A DNA stretch of 64,000 nucleotides. It comes from Caldimicrobium sp. (GTDB lineage: Bacteria > Desulfobacterota > Thermodesulfobacteria > Thermodesulfobacteriales > Thermodesulfobacteriaceae). The stretch is from the NCBI GenBank assembly GCA_025059715.1, contig JANXCE010000003.1:20908-84907 (forward strand), in the 5' to 3' direction. This document shows positions 1 through 9,411 of the stretch, one piece after another (position 1 is the first letter of the stretch; each line of letters starts with the position of its first letter). Below the pieces are notes generated by a model. It saw only the letters and a program-made list of their open reading frames with translations, did not search any database and was not told the DNA's origin. A program made the position numbers and the translations under genes.

Positions 1-1
1 A

Positions 2-859
2 AAGGGGTTATTGGCTAAAAAAATTCATGAATTTGACCGTCTTTATCCCGGGCCCTTTGTTTGTGTTGATTGTAGTTGTATTGTTCCTACCCTTTTTGAA
101 AGTGAGCTCTTTGGACATGTCAAGGGAGCCTTCACTGGGGCACACTCCTCCAAAATCGGCAAAATTGAATTAGCCCAAGGAGGTTGCCTATTCTTAGATG
201 AAATTGGCAATATTCCCCTTGATCTTCAAGCAAAACTCCTGAAAGTCGTGGAAGAAAAGGAATTTTCTCCTGTAGGTAGTCTCAAAATTGTTAAAGCTAA
301 TGTAAGAATAATTACTGCAACCAACAAAAATTTAAAAGAAGAGGTCAAAAAGGGTACCTTTAGAGAAGATCTTTACTATCGTCTTAATGTGGTTCATCTC
401 CATCTTCCACCTCTAAGGGAAAGGAAGGAGGATATCCCCCTTTTATGTGATTATTTTTTAAGATTCTACGAAGAAAAGTATAAGTGCCCACCTAAAAAAC
501 TGAGCCCGAAGGTTATGGAGATCTTTTTTCAATATCACTGGCCAGGAAATATCCGTGAGCTTAAACATTTGATAGAGCGATTAGTGATATTCAGCAAGGG
601 GTCTGAAATTACTGAGAGGGATCTCTATTTTGCAGGTTTTGAAAGATCTTCAGAATATTTATCCTTTTCTTCCGAAAACGAACTAATAAAAGAAGTTCTA
701 CCCAGAGAAAATGAAATATTACCTCTTGAAGAAATAGAAAAAATTTACATCTTAAGGGTATTAGATGAATTAAAGTGGAACCGAAGCCTTGCGGCCAAAA
801 AACTTGGCATAGATCGAAAAACACTCAGAGATAAGCTCAAAAAATGGGGAAAAACCTAA
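2..859 (+). CDS. Sigma-54-dependent transcriptional activator (NtrC family), 5' truncated by window edge
   Basis: This is the C-terminal part of an enhancer-binding activator of sigma-54 RNA polymerase. The reading frame is open from the first bases of the window. The first residues ([11 protein letters not shown]) align just after the Walker A lysine of this family, so an N-terminal sensor or receiver domain and the P-loop lie outside. Visible parts are the sigma-54 contact motif GAFTGA (about residue 40 of the fragment), Walker B LFLDEIGN, the arginine-finger region, and a C-terminal Fis-type helix-turn-helix ([19 protein letters not shown]). The TTG at 11 is not the true start. The downstream radical SAM gene begins 16 nt after the stop. 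The regulated genes cannot be told from this sequence. Confidence 0.93.
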   Translation, partial: KGLLAKKIHEFDRLYPGPFVCVDCSCIVPTLFESELFGHVKGAFTGAHSSKIGKIELAQGGCLFLDEIGNIPLDLQAKLLKVVEEKEFSPVGSLKIVKANVRIITATNKNLKEEVKKGTFREDLYYRLNVVHLHLPPLRERKEDIPLLCDYFLRFYEEKYKCPPKKLSPKVMEIFFQYHWPGNIRELKHLIERLVIFSKGSEITERDLYFAGFERSSEYLSFSSENELIKEVLPRENEILPLEEIEKIYILRVLDELKWNRSLAAKKLGIDRKTLRDKLKKWGKT

Positions 860-875
860 GGAACATTTTGACTAT

Positions 876-2378
876 ATGAAGGCCCTTTTAGTATATCCCG
901 CCTATCCCGATACCTTTTGGAGCTTCAGATATGCTTTAAAATTAGTCAACAAAAAGGCCTCTCATCCACCCTTGGGACTACTCACAGTTGCCAGTCTTTT
1001 ACCCACCGATTGGAAGTTAAAGTTGGTTGACCTTAATGTAGAGGCCCTTAGAGAGAACGATATCAAAGAGGTGGACTTAGTTCTAATTAGTGCTATGTCA
1101 GTGCAAAGGGAATCTGCGGAGGAAGTAATAAGAAAAGCTAAGTCTCATGGAAAGAAGATCTTAGCAGGTGGTCCACTCTTTACCGCATTTTGGCAAGATT
1201 TTGAAAGGCTAGTAGATCATCTAATCTTAGGAGAAGCTGAAGTCACCTTACCCACTTTTTTAAAGGATTTGAAAGAGGGAACTCCTAAAAGAATATACTA
1301 TCCAGATAGGTTTGCCGATCTAACCCAAAGCCCTATACCCGCTTATAATCTTATTAGTTTTTCCCATTATTCTAGTATGAGTTTACAGTACTCCCGAGGA
1401 TGTCCCTTCAATTGTGAATTCTGTGAGGTAACCAATTTGTTTGGACATCAGGTTAGAACAAAAAGGGTTGAACAAGTTTTAGAAGAATTAGAGAATCTCT
1501 ATAAGTTGGGCTGGAGAGGTTCTCTCTTCATTGTGGATGACAATTTTATAGGAGGAAAACGCAAGGTGAAGGAAGAACTTCTACCAGCGATAATAAAGTG
1601 GCAACAAAAAAACAAATACCCCTTTTACTTCTATACTCAAGTCTCCATCAATCTAGCGGATGATGAAGAATTAATAGACCTTATGGTAAAAGCAGGATTT
1701 ACCGCAGTTTTTATCGGTATTGAAACCCCTTCAGAGGATAGTTTGTTAGAAGCCAATAAAATTCAAAATAAGAATAGAAATCTTGTAGAGGATATTCGTA
1801 AAATTCAACGGTCAGGCTTAGAGGTAATGGGAGGATTTATCTTAGGCTTTGATAACGATCCTTCAGATATATTTAACAGACTTATAAATTTCATTAAAGA
1901 AAGTAGAATCGTGATTGCCATGGTAGGCTTACTTAACGCACCACCAGGGACAAAACTTTACAAGAAACTTCTTGCGGAAGGGCGCATAAAACCTCACTTT
2001 AAAGGTGATAACACCGACATGTCCACTAATATTATTCCTAAAATAGGATATCAAAATCTTTTAGAGGGATACAAAGAGGTGATAAGAAGTCTCTATCATA
2101 GAAGGGCTTATTATGAGAGAATAAGCGCTTTTTTGGAGGACTTTACCTGGAAAACTCCCTTTACTCCTGATTTCCAATATATTAGAGTAAATTACAGCTA
2201 CTTATTGGGAATCCTCAAAATTTTGATTAAATTTGGTTTATTAGAGGGAGATAGAAAGAATTTTTGGAAATTAATATTTAAAACCCTTTGGAAAAAACCT
2301 CAAAATATTTCTGTAGTCTTAGCCCAGATTGCTAGTGGCTATCACTTTAGATGTATCTTTAAGGAAGCCTTTTCTTAA
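876..2378 (+). CDS. B12-binding-domain radical SAM protein (DUF4070-type)
   Basis: The protein has 500 residues. An N-terminal cobalamin-binding-like Rossmann domain (about 1-150) is followed by a radical SAM core with the cluster motif CPFNCEFC at about residues 176-183, and a C-terminal region typical of the DUF4070 group. Members of this group use S-adenosylmethionine and often methylcobalamin to alkylate unreactive carbons; hopanoid methylases and some antibiotic methylases are relatives. The ATG follows the activator stop by 16 nt with no clear Shine-Dalgarno, so the two may share a transcript. The substrate is unknown. A hopanoid or lipid methylase is possible but cannot be claimed, because no hopanoid genes are nearby. 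Confidence 0.85.
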   Translation: MKALLVYPAYPDTFWSFRYALKLVNKKASHPPLGLLTVASLLPTDWKLKLVDLNVEALRENDIKEVDLVLISAMSVQRESAEEVIRKAKSHGKKILAGGPLFTAFWQDFERLVDHLILGEAEVTLPTFLKDLKEGTPKRIYYPDRFADLTQSPIPAYNLISFSHYSSMSLQYSRGCPFNCEFCEVTNLFGHQVRTKRVEQVLEELENLYKLGWRGSLFIVDDNFIGGKRKVKEELLPAIIKWQQKNKYPFYFYTQVSINLADDEELIDLMVKAGFTAVFIGIETPSEDSLLEANKIQNKNRNLVEDIRKIQRSGLEVMGGFILGFDNDPSDIFNRLINFIKESRIVIAMVGLLNAPPGTKLYKKLLAEGRIKPHFKGDNTDMSTNIIPKIGYQNLLEGYKEVIRSLYHRRAYYERISAFLEDFTWKTPFTPDFQYIRVNYSYLLGILKILIKFGLLEGDRKNFWKLIFKTLWKKPQNISVVLAQIASGYHFRCIFKEAFS

Positions 2379-2460
2379 TTAGTTAAAAATTTCACTTCAT
2401 ATATAATTTTTTTGGTTAAGATTTAAATTTCATTTAAAATCTGTGAGGAGGGTTTACATT

Positions 2461-3258
2461 ATGGAACTGGATATCAATAGAGCAATCATTCTTGCTGGTA
2501 TGAAAGATATGGAGGAGTATAGTGATGTAGATGTGCTTATAGCGGGCGCTGGTCCTTCGGGGCTAACTTCCGCCAAGTATTTAGCTGAAAAGGGTTTTAA
2601 GGTATTAATATATGAAAGAAGGCTTTCCTTTGGAGGGGGCATCGGTGGTGGTGGTAACATGATACCTAAAATTGTAGTTCAAGAGGAGGCGCTCCCCATA
2701 GTTGAAGATTTTAAGATTAGATACCAAAAATTTGAAAAAAATCTTTTCACTATAGATCCTGCAGAATTAATTGCCAAATTATCCGCAGGGGCTCTTGATG
2801 CTGGAGCCAAAATTATGCTTGGAGTAAATGTGGATGATGTGATAGTAAGAGATAATCCTCCAAGAGTAGTGGGAGCCCTTTGGCATTGGACAGCTATTCA
2901 GCTTTCTGGTCTACATGTAGATCCCCTCTATACCCAATGTAAAGCTTTGGTTGATGCTACAGGACATGATGCGGAGTTAATTGCTATAGCAGGAAGAAAG
3001 AACCCTGAGTTAGGTATTGAGATTGCAGGTGAGAGATCAAACTGGACTGAGGTATCTGAAAGGGTAGTTGTGGAACACACAGGAAGAGTTGCTCCAGGCC
3101 TTTATGTTACAGGAATAGCTGTGTGTGCGGTCTATGGGTTACCAAGAATGGGCCCTATCTTTGGAGGTATGCTCCTTAGTGGCAAAAAATTGGCAGAAAT
3201 TATTGAGGAGGATTTAAAAAGTGCCCCTTCAGGTAAAAAGAGAAAAAAGAAAAGTTAA
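2461..3258 (+). CDS. thi4: Thiazole synthase Thi4, archaeal/sulfide-dependent type
   Basis: This 265-residue enzyme makes the thiazole part of thiamine from NAD, glycine and sulfur. A dinucleotide-binding motif GAGPSG lies at residues 29-34, followed by a glycine-rich segment (GGGIGGGGN). At the position where yeast Thi4 has its sulfur-donating cysteine (CMDP) this protein has HVDP, with His at about 152. That is the mark of the catalytic enzymes of methanogens and anaerobes that take sulfide from solution. I chose the ATG at 2461 because GAGGAGGG lies just upstream; the in-frame GTG at 2443 would place that ribosome-binding site inside the gene. No TPP riboswitch is visible in the 80 nt leader. 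Confidence 0.93.
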   Translation: MELDINRAIILAGMKDMEEYSDVDVLIAGAGPSGLTSAKYLAEKGFKVLIYERRLSFGGGIGGGGNMIPKIVVQEEALPIVEDFKIRYQKFEKNLFTIDPAELIAKLSAGALDAGAKIMLGVNVDDVIVRDNPPRVVGALWHWTAIQLSGLHVDPLYTQCKALVDATGHDAELIAIAGRKNPELGIEIAGERSNWTEVSERVVVEHTGRVAPGLYVTGIAVCAVYGLPRMGPIFGGMLLSGKKLAEIIEEDLKSAPSGKKRKKKS

Positions 3259-3439
3259 TAGGTGTTCCTGGTGTGGAAAAATCATCAGTGGAGAGCCTTT
3301 AACAGTTAAAACTTGTTGTGTAAATAGCCCCTGGCACTTTTGCGGAGAGGTATGCTATAAACAATTTACCATAAAGTGGACTAAAAATCAGGATGCCCTC
3401 TCTAAAGCAAAGAGCACTTTGAAGAAAGGATTATTCTAA
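3221..3439 (+). CDS. Small zinc-ribbon (TRASH/MYM-like) protein
   Basis: This 72-residue protein has cysteines arranged as CSWCGK, TCC and FCGEVCY, followed by an aromatic-rich helix. The pattern resembles small TRASH-type metal-binding domains that bind zinc or sense metals. It starts at a GTG with GAGGAGGAT 7 nt upstream and overlaps the end of thi4 by 38 nt, so translation is probably coupled. The last four bases overlap the end of the convergent uvrC. A link to thiamine synthesis, for example metal or sulfur handling for Thi4, is suggested only by position. It could instead be an unrelated metal-binding protein. Confidence 0.7.
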   Translation: MPLQVKREKRKVNRCSWCGKIISGEPLTVKTCCVNSPWHFCGEVCYKQFTIKWTKNQDALSKAKSTLKKGLF

Positions 3440-5256
3440 TTTATCTCGGTTGTAAGGCTCTCCCTTTGAAGAGCCTCTTTCAGCTTTTTAGCAAGCGCAA
3501 CATTAAAAGTAGGCAGCTTAGCAAGTGCCTCTAAGGGAGCTTCCTTAATCTCCTGCAAGCTTTTAAACCTTTTTAGGAGAATCTCCCTTCTTTTGGGGCC
3601 AATCCCAGGAATTCTATCTAAGGAAGTAATTAAAGTTTCCTTTTTTAGAGTCCTTTCCGCAAAGGATAAAGCAAACCGATGAGCCTCACTCATTACTCTT
3701 CCTACAAAGTGATAGACCTCCTTGTATCTGGGCAAAAAAAGGGGATTTTTTCTGCCTGGCAAATAAACTTTGTCAGGTTCCCTCTTTTCATTTTTGGCAA
3801 TACTTCTTATTTCAATATCCCTTAGATTTAAATCTTCTATAGCTCGAAGAGCAGTCTCCAAATGCCCTTTCCCGCCATCAATGAGTATCAAATCAGGTAG
3901 ATTTTTCTCCTCAGCGCCTCTTTTTAATCTTCTTGTTAAAACCTCATAAAGCATAGAAAAATCATCTCTGCCCTCTCCCTTAATTTTGAAGTATCTATAT
4001 CTACTCTTGTCTGGTTCACCTTCAAAAAATCCTACTATGACTCCCACCCTTGCCTGACCATAATATTGTGATAGATCTATAGCTTCAATGTATCTTGGTT
4101 CCTCTTTCAGACGCAAAGCCCTCTTAATTTCGTCAGCCAATCCACTATACCAAGGACTCTCCCTCCTTTGACAGGAAATCATAAAGTTCTGTAGATTTCG
4201 TGTAGCAAGATCCCTTAAATACTTTAATTCTTCATCCTCCTTTAATGTCTCTAAAATCACCCTTTTTCCAGCATATTCACTCAGAAGCTCTTCTTGTTCC
4301 TGAAAGTTTTCCCACAACTCTGGCAAAAGGATCCTGTCTGGAATTACCTTGCCCTCTAAGTAGAATTGAAGAGTAATTTCTCTTAAGGGTGAATCCTCGG
4401 AAAGATTCTTTTTGACTCTAAAAGTTTGATAACCATAGAGATGCCCATACCTTACATAGAGCACTATGAGATATAAAAAATTCTTATCTTCCTTCATATC
4501 CCAGAGGTCTAAATCCAGAGGCTTACTAAGTATTACCGCTTGTCGCTCAAGGATAGTCTCTATATCTCTTAGTCTATCCCTTATAAAGGCTGCTCTTTCA
4601 AATTCCATTCGCTCTGCTAAGTCTTCCATTTCTTTTTTCATTCTTTGAAGGAGCTCTCTACCTCTACCCTGAAAAAAGTCAATTACTCCCTTTACCAAGC
4701 TTTCATATTCTTCTTTAGAGACCTTATTAACACAAGGAGCAAGACATTTGCCAATTTGATAATAAACACAAGGCGATTTTCTTCTCCTCATCTCTGAAAT
4801 ACTACACTTCCTTAGAGGAAAGGTCCTCGAGAGTAGCTTAAGAATTTCCCGAAGAGATCTGGCAGAGGTAAAGGGACCAAAATAAAGGGCCTGATCTCCC
4901 TTTTTTCTTTTTCGCACTATGTGTAAAGCTGGATATTCTTCACCAAGGGATAACCTCAAGAGGGGGTAATTTTTATCATCTCTGAGGAGAACATTATACT
5001 TGGGACGATATTTTTTAATAAATGTAGCTTCAAGAAGGAGGGCTTCCTTTTCGTTTGAGGTTAGGAAATAATCTATGGAATTTGCTTGTTCTAAAAGGGC
5101 ATGAATTTTGGGGGAAAGCACGGGACCTCTAAAGTAACTTGATATTCTTGCCTTGAGATCCTTAGCTTTACCGACATATAGAACTTCACCCTTTGCATTT
5201 TTAAAAAGATAGACACCCTCTGCCCTGGGGATCGTCTCTAAATTTACATTAAGCAT
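3436..5256 (-). CDS. uvrC: Excinuclease ABC subunit C
   Basis: UvrC makes both cuts during nucleotide excision repair, together with UvrA and UvrB. Visible in order are an N-terminal GIY-YIG nuclease (GVYLFKN...LYVGKAKDLKARI), a cysteine cluster (C-x11-C-x7-C-x3-C) like that reported to hold an iron-sulfur cluster in UvrC, a UVR helix pair (MEFERAAFIRDRL), the RNase H-like second nuclease (DLSQYYG, LILIDGGKGHL), and C-terminal helix-hairpin-helix repeats (IPGIGPKRR). The family usually begins at the equivalent of MLNVNLETIPRAEG, so I place the start at 5256. An upstream TTG at 5310 would add 18 residues. Length (606 aa) is normal. Confidence 0.97.
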   Translation of the reverse strand: MLNVNLETIPRAEGVYLFKNAKGEVLYVGKAKDLKARISSYFRGPVLSPKIHALLEQANSIDYFLTSNEKEALLLEATFIKKYRPKYNVLLRDDKNYPLLRLSLGEEYPALHIVRKRKKGDQALYFGPFTSARSLREILKLLSRTFPLRKCSISEMRRRKSPCVYYQIGKCLAPCVNKVSKEEYESLVKGVIDFFQGRGRELLQRMKKEMEDLAERMEFERAAFIRDRLRDIETILERQAVILSKPLDLDLWDMKEDKNFLYLIVLYVRYGHLYGYQTFRVKKNLSEDSPLREITLQFYLEGKVIPDRILLPELWENFQEQEELLSEYAGKRVILETLKEDEELKYLRDLATRNLQNFMISCQRRESPWYSGLADEIKRALRLKEEPRYIEAIDLSQYYGQARVGVIVGFFEGEPDKSRYRYFKIKGEGRDDFSMLYEVLTRRLKRGAEEKNLPDLILIDGGKGHLETALRAIEDLNLRDIEIRSIAKNEKREPDKVYLPGRKNPLFLPRYKEVYHFVGRVMSEAHRFALSFAERTLKKETLITSLDRIPGIGPKRREILLKRFKSLQEIKEAPLEALAKLPTFNVALAKKLKEALQRESLTTEIN

Positions 5257-5382
5257 TTTTACTAAATTTAATGCTTCAAAGAAAATATGTCCACCCTCTC
5301 TTTGTATCAAATTTTATCTGATTAAATCTATTTTTTCACAAACTCCTTGGTAAGAAAGGATTTTACCTTTATAATTATTTAT

Positions 5383-6240
5383 GTGAAAGAAATAGCTATA
5401 AGCATAAGCAATCTGAAAAAGTCTTATGGAAAAGTTATCGCTCTAAAGGGCATCTCCTTTGATGTTTATAAAGGAGAAATATTCGCTTTATTAGGGCCAA
5501 ACGGAGCCGGAAAAACTACTACACTCAGAATACTTTCGGGACTAACTAAGCCTACTTCAGGTGAAATTTTTATTTTAGGAGAGAATCTTAAAGAAAGAGA
5601 ACTTTTCGTTAAAACCCAGATTGGCTTAGTTCCACAACACGTGAATTTAGATTTAGAATTAACTGTAGAAGAAAATCTTATAATTCATGGTTTACTATTT
5701 AAACTTTCTTACTCTGAGATTAAGCGACGTATCACAGAACTCTTGGAACTTGCCTCTCTTACTGATAGGAGAAAGACAAGGGTTAAAGAATTATCGGGAG
5801 GTCTCAAAAGAAGATTGCTCATAATTAGAGCCCTTTTGCACTCCCCCAAAATACTCTTACTTGATGAGCCTACCGCAGGCTTAGATCCACATATAAGAAG
5901 AAAACTTTGGAGCTTTATAAAGCAAATCCAAGCTCAGGGCACAACTATTCTTTTAACCACCCATTACATGGAAGAGGCAGAGATCTTAGCCAATAGAGTG
6001 GCTTTTATCTTCGCTGGTAATATCGTAGCTATAGATACTCCAACTAATTTCATAAAAAGCCTGGGACAAGTGGCCTTAGATATTTTTATTAATGGAGAGA
6101 TGTTTACAAGATATTATCCTACCAGAGAAGAGGCAGAAAGAGCCCTCTCAGAATTTAACAAAAATTATACCGCAGTGACCTTACGTAAGGTTTCCTTAGA
6201 AGATGTTTTTATGAAGTATACTTCGGAGAGGTTATCATGA
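5383..6240 (+). CDS. ABC-2 type exporter, ATP-binding subunit
   Basis: This ATPase powers an export system with the permease encoded immediately downstream. It has Walker A GPNGAGKTT, a variant signature LSGGLKRRL (Leu where Gln is usual), Walker B LLLDEPTAGLD and the switch His in LTTHYMEE. These fit the drug/polysaccharide ABC-2 exporter class (CcmA/DrrA-like). The start is uncertain: GTG at 5383 gives the usual family N-terminus (VKEIAISISNLKKSYG), whereas a TTG at 5347 would add 12 hydrophobic residues. The stop overlaps the permease start as ATGA, implying translational coupling. Substrate is unknown. Confidence 0.92.
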   Translation: MKEIAISISNLKKSYGKVIALKGISFDVYKGEIFALLGPNGAGKTTTLRILSGLTKPTSGEIFILGENLKERELFVKTQIGLVPQHVNLDLELTVEENLIIHGLLFKLSYSEIKRRITELLELASLTDRRKTRVKELSGGLKRRLLIIRALLHSPKILLLDEPTAGLDPHIRRKLWSFIKQIQAQGTTILLTTHYMEEAEILANRVAFIFAGNIVAIDTPTNFIKSLGQVALDIFINGEMFTRYYPTREEAERALSEFNKNYTAVTLRKVSLEDVFMKYTSERLS

Positions 6241-6974
6241 AGGGCTTTTGGGCTACTTATCTAAGGGAACTCTTGCTTCTAAGAAAGAGATTTCTAAGGG
6301 TGCTCTTGTCAATGTCCATAAACCCCATCCTCTTTATTTTAGCCTTCGGAATAGGACTGGGACGAGAACTTTATTTAGAAGGTAGACCCTACTTGGAATT
6401 TCTCATTCCTGGTTTAATCTCCGCAAGTAGTATGTTACAAGCTTTTGCTATAAATGTAGAAATCAATGTTGCCAGATTTTATCTCAAGGTTCATGAGGAA
6501 TTTCAAAGTGCTCCCATTTCCGTAGTTAGCTTTGCCTTAGGAGAAATCTTTGCAGGAATAACCAAGGCCTTTTTATCCACTTTTATAATATTATTTATTA
6601 CCCTTCTTTTGGACAAGCTCTCTCTTAAGATAAATTTTCTCTTTTTTATTGTTGTTTTTCTAAATGCCTTCATCTTTGCTTCTTTAGGGCTTGCCTCCGC
6701 TATGGCTATAAGGGCTCATAGCGACCAAACTTTAATTACCAATTTTATCATCACTCCCATGATGTTTCTTGGTGGAACTTTCTTTCCTACCAACAATTTG
6801 CCTAACTATATTCAACCTCTTGTAGAAATCTTACCTTTAACCTTAGTTTCAAATACCTTAAGAGATCTCTCTTGGGAAAAGCCTTTAAGTATCTCCAATC
6901 TCCTATGGCTAATTCTCTTGAGTATATTTAGTTTTTTGCTTGCCCTTTTTACCATAAAAAAAGCCAAAGATTAA
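6237..6974 (+). CDS. ABC-2 type exporter, permease subunit
   Basis: This 245-residue membrane protein has about six hydrophobic segments and the family pattern of ABC-2 permeases, including the short conserved region MMFLGGTFFPTNNLP before the last two helices. It overlaps the ATPase gene by four bases (ATGA) and is followed after 1 nt by a cation diffusion facilitator gene. The pair would form a complete homodimeric exporter. Drug, lipid or polysaccharide export are all possible and nothing nearby decides between them. Confidence 0.9.
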   Translation: MKGFWATYLRELLLLRKRFLRVLLSMSINPILFILAFGIGLGRELYLEGRPYLEFLIPGLISASSMLQAFAINVEINVARFYLKVHEEFQSAPISVVSFALGEIFAGITKAFLSTFIILFITLLLDKLSLKINFLFFIVVFLNAFIFASLGLASAMAIRAHSDQTLITNFIITPMMFLGGTFFPTNNLPNYIQPLVEILPLTLVSNTLRDLSWEKPLSISNLLWLILLSIFSFLLALFTIKKAKD

Positions 6975-6975
6975 T

Positions 6976-7875
6976 ATGAAATTTTTCAAAAGTAAATTGC
7001 CCTCTAAAGCTTTTCGATTAACCTTTATAAGTTTGGTCCTAAGTTTGATTATCTGTCTTTTAAAATTCTTAGCTTATTTTCTAACTGAATCTGTGGCCAT
7101 TTATTCTGATGCTATGGAGTCCATAGTGAATATCTTTTCTGCCCTCTTAGCCATGATAGGCACTAAAATTGCATTAAAACCCTCCGATCCCGAACATCCC
7201 TACGGACACACTAAGGTAGAATATCTTATTGCAGTGATAGAAAGTCTCTTTATCCTTTTAGCCTCTATCTCGATTTTCTGGGAAGCCTGGCAGAGTTTTC
7301 TCCTTAAAAAAGTCCCTGAAAATCTTGGTATAGGAAGCCTTTTTCTCCTTGTGGGAACCTCCCTTAATCTTCTTTTAGCAAGAGTTATATATAAACAAGG
7401 TAAAAAGGAAGCTTCTCCGATTCTAATCTCCCATGCAAGCCACCTCTTTACCGATGTCATCACTACCGTAGGAATTCTTTTAGGGATTCAATTAGCCAAG
7501 TTAACTAACTTTTGGTATTTAGATCCAATACTTGGTATCTTAATAAGCATTAACATCTTATACTTAGGTTTTAAAATATTAAAAGAAGCTCTAAACTCGC
7601 TTATAGATGTTAGTCTGAGTAAGGAGATAACTTCAGATATTCACCATATATTAGAAGAAGGTTTAAAAAGATTTTCCAATTACGAGATCTGTATTTATAA
7701 TTTCAAAAGTAGAAAGGCAGGAAGAAAGGGATTTGTAGAATTTAATCTTGGAGTCCCTGGAAACCTCTCCGTGAGTGAGGCCCATGAAATTTGCGATGAA
7801 TTAGAGCGAAAAATAAGGGAAACTCATCCCGAAATCAATGTCATAATCCATGTGGAACCTAACGCCAAAGACTGA
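6976..7875 (+). CDS. Cation diffusion facilitator family metal transporter
   Basis: The 299-residue protein belongs to the CDF family, which expels divalent metals such as zinc, iron, cobalt or manganese in exchange for protons. It has six membrane helices. Metal-site acidic/His residues are visible in helix 2 (YSDAMESIVN) and helix 5 (HASHLFTDVITT), the conserved HPYGHTKVEYL loop lies between, and a cytosolic C-terminal domain ends with VIIHVEPN. It starts 1 nt after the ABC permease stop, so it belongs to the same transcript. The stop lies 2 nt from the end of the convergent ResB gene. Confidence 0.93.
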   Translation: MKFFKSKLPSKAFRLTFISLVLSLIICLLKFLAYFLTESVAIYSDAMESIVNIFSALLAMIGTKIALKPSDPEHPYGHTKVEYLIAVIESLFILLASISIFWEAWQSFLLKKVPENLGIGSLFLLVGTSLNLLLARVIYKQGKKEASPILISHASHLFTDVITTVGILLGIQLAKLTNFWYLDPILGILISINILYLGFKILKEALNSLIDVSLSKEITSDIHHILEEGLKRFSNYEICIYNFKSRKAGRKGFVEFNLGVPGNLSVSEAHEICDELERKIRETHPEINVIIHVEPNAKD

Positions 7876-7877
7876 AC

Positions 7878-9188
7878 TTAGGTTTTTGGGAGTTCCTTTT
7901 TAATCTCCTCTAACAATTCCTCCAGTTTTGTCCTAAAGGATTCTCTTTCTCTTTTGGCATATCCTCCTATAGTAATCTCCCAAAGGTTATCTCCTTTTCT
8001 TACAAGGAACAGTAAGTAAGTCTTAGGATCAAAATAATAAACTAAAAATAATCCTAACATCATAACTATAAATCCAATGTAAACAACTATGTTGCCAGGA
8101 TCCCTTTTAGCCTGTAACCCCGTCATATAATACAGATTAGCGATGTCTTTGTATTCTAAAGCCAAATTACCTTCGGAAAAATTAATTTCAAGTGCTGGAA
8201 AACCGCTGATTATCAAACCCTCTTTTGAATTACCATTTTCTTCGTCTACAACCCAGACTTTGAGAAATATTAAACCATGGGCCTCTCCATACTCTTGAAG
8301 TGCTACAGAGTATCTATCTTTAATATTTAGAGGTTGGAAGGGAGAAATTTTCATTTCTTCAGTGGTATTGTTATGGGTGACTTTGAGAGTGAATTCGGGA
8401 ATTATATTATAACTTGCCTGATAGAAAGTTACATCTTTGTATTTAAAAGGTTGATTAACTTTTATTATTGCATCTATAGTTTTGTTATTGTCGTGTATAG
8501 TTATATTTGATATATATTCTTTGGGCATACCATTAGGATAGGTTTCTAAGATAAACTTGTTTAACTTTACCATAAAATCTAAGTGGACAGGATCTCTTTT
8601 TCGGAAGGGTTGGACCACATTTGTAGCCTCCCCTTCAAGAATATTCATGTTACCTCGATAACCCCAAATTGCACCTATTAGAGCTCCTATAATTACAATA
8701 ACCAGGGAAAAATGGACTACATAAACTGAAAAGAAGGAGAACTTATTTACAGATTTATAAAAATATTCACCCTTTTCAAAATCTTTTTCGAGTTTTTTAA
8801 ATCCATATTTTTTGACTATTAGGTTTTTCAGAATTTCTCCGGAACCTTGCACTTCAGTAAGAAATCTATTGGGAAATTTTTCAGGGTGGAGCTCCCCGGG
8901 ATTCCTATTATAGAGTTTAATTGTAAAGGGCAATCTGTTCAAGGAACAAATTATTAAATTAAACATGAACAGAAAAAGAACTGTTATATACCACCAAGAA
9001 TGGTAGGCATCATTTAACTGAAAGAACAATATAAGTTTGCCTAAAACTTGCCCATATTTTGCTAAATAAAAACTTCCCGCTTGACCCTGAGGAATTAATG
9101 TTCCTAATATAGAAATACCCGCTAACACAAAAAAAAGCACTATTGCAAGCTTAGCTGACCCCAAATCCTTTATAAAATTTTTCATCAA
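7878..9188 (-). CDS. Cytochrome c biogenesis protein ResB-like
   Basis: ResB (Ccs1) works with ResC (CcsA) in system II heme delivery to apocytochromes c at the outer face of the membrane. This 436-residue protein has the typical opening segment (LGSAKLAIVLFFVLAGISIL then GTLIPQ), three N-terminal membrane helices, a large extracytoplasmic domain (about 170-370) and a final helix before a cytosolic tail. GGAGGG lies upstream of the ATG. The partner ResC is not adjacent, although the two are often neighbours or fused. An AT-rich leader with TATAAT about 30 nt upstream could be its promoter. Confidence 0.88.
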   Translation of the reverse strand: MMKNFIKDLGSAKLAIVLFFVLAGISILGTLIPQGQAGSFYLAKYGQVLGKLILFFQLNDAYHSWWYITVLFLFMFNLIICSLNRLPFTIKLYNRNPGELHPEKFPNRFLTEVQGSGEILKNLIVKKYGFKKLEKDFEKGEYFYKSVNKFSFFSVYVVHFSLVIVIIGALIGAIWGYRGNMNILEGEATNVVQPFRKRDPVHLDFMVKLNKFILETYPNGMPKEYISNITIHDNNKTIDAIIKVNQPFKYKDVTFYQASYNIIPEFTLKVTHNNTTEEMKISPFQPLNIKDRYSVALQEYGEAHGLIFLKVWVVDEENGNSKEGLIISGFPALEINFSEGNLALEYKDIANLYYMTGLQAKRDPGNIVVYIGFIVMMLGLFLVYYFDPKTYLLFLVRKGDNLWEITIGGYAKRERESFRTKLEELLEEIKKELPKT

Positions 9189-9341
9189 CTAACCCTCCAT
9201 TTCAGGATTATACAATCTTAACACTATTATTTGATTTAACAACATAAAAAAACAAATGCAAAGGTAATGTAAAAATTAATAAAACTTTAATTATTTTTTA
9301 AAATTTTGAAAATTAATCTTAAACGAACAAAAAGTAGCACC

Positions 9342-9370
9342 TTGACGTTGTTTACGGTTTAAATTATAAT
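9342..9370 (+). promoter_or_regulatory. Sigma-70-type promoter for the KaiC-like operon
   Basis: TTGACG at 9342-9347 and TATAAT at 9365-9370 are separated by exactly 17 nt, a near-perfect vegetative promoter. It lies in the 223 nt divergent gap between the ResB gene and the KaiC-like gene, and gives a leader of about 35 nt. Confidence 0.75.
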
Positions 9371-9411
9371 TTATAATTATGATTCTACTTTAGCCTATCA
9401 AGGATCTTCTC

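Noticed and set aside
2379..2460. TPP riboswitch upstream of thi4
   Set aside because: The 80-nt leader is AT-rich and lacks the conserved THI-box words.
9189..9411. Possible small RNA in the ResB/KaiC divergent gap
   Set aside because: Apart from the promoter the gap is AT-rich with no stable hairpin or terminator.
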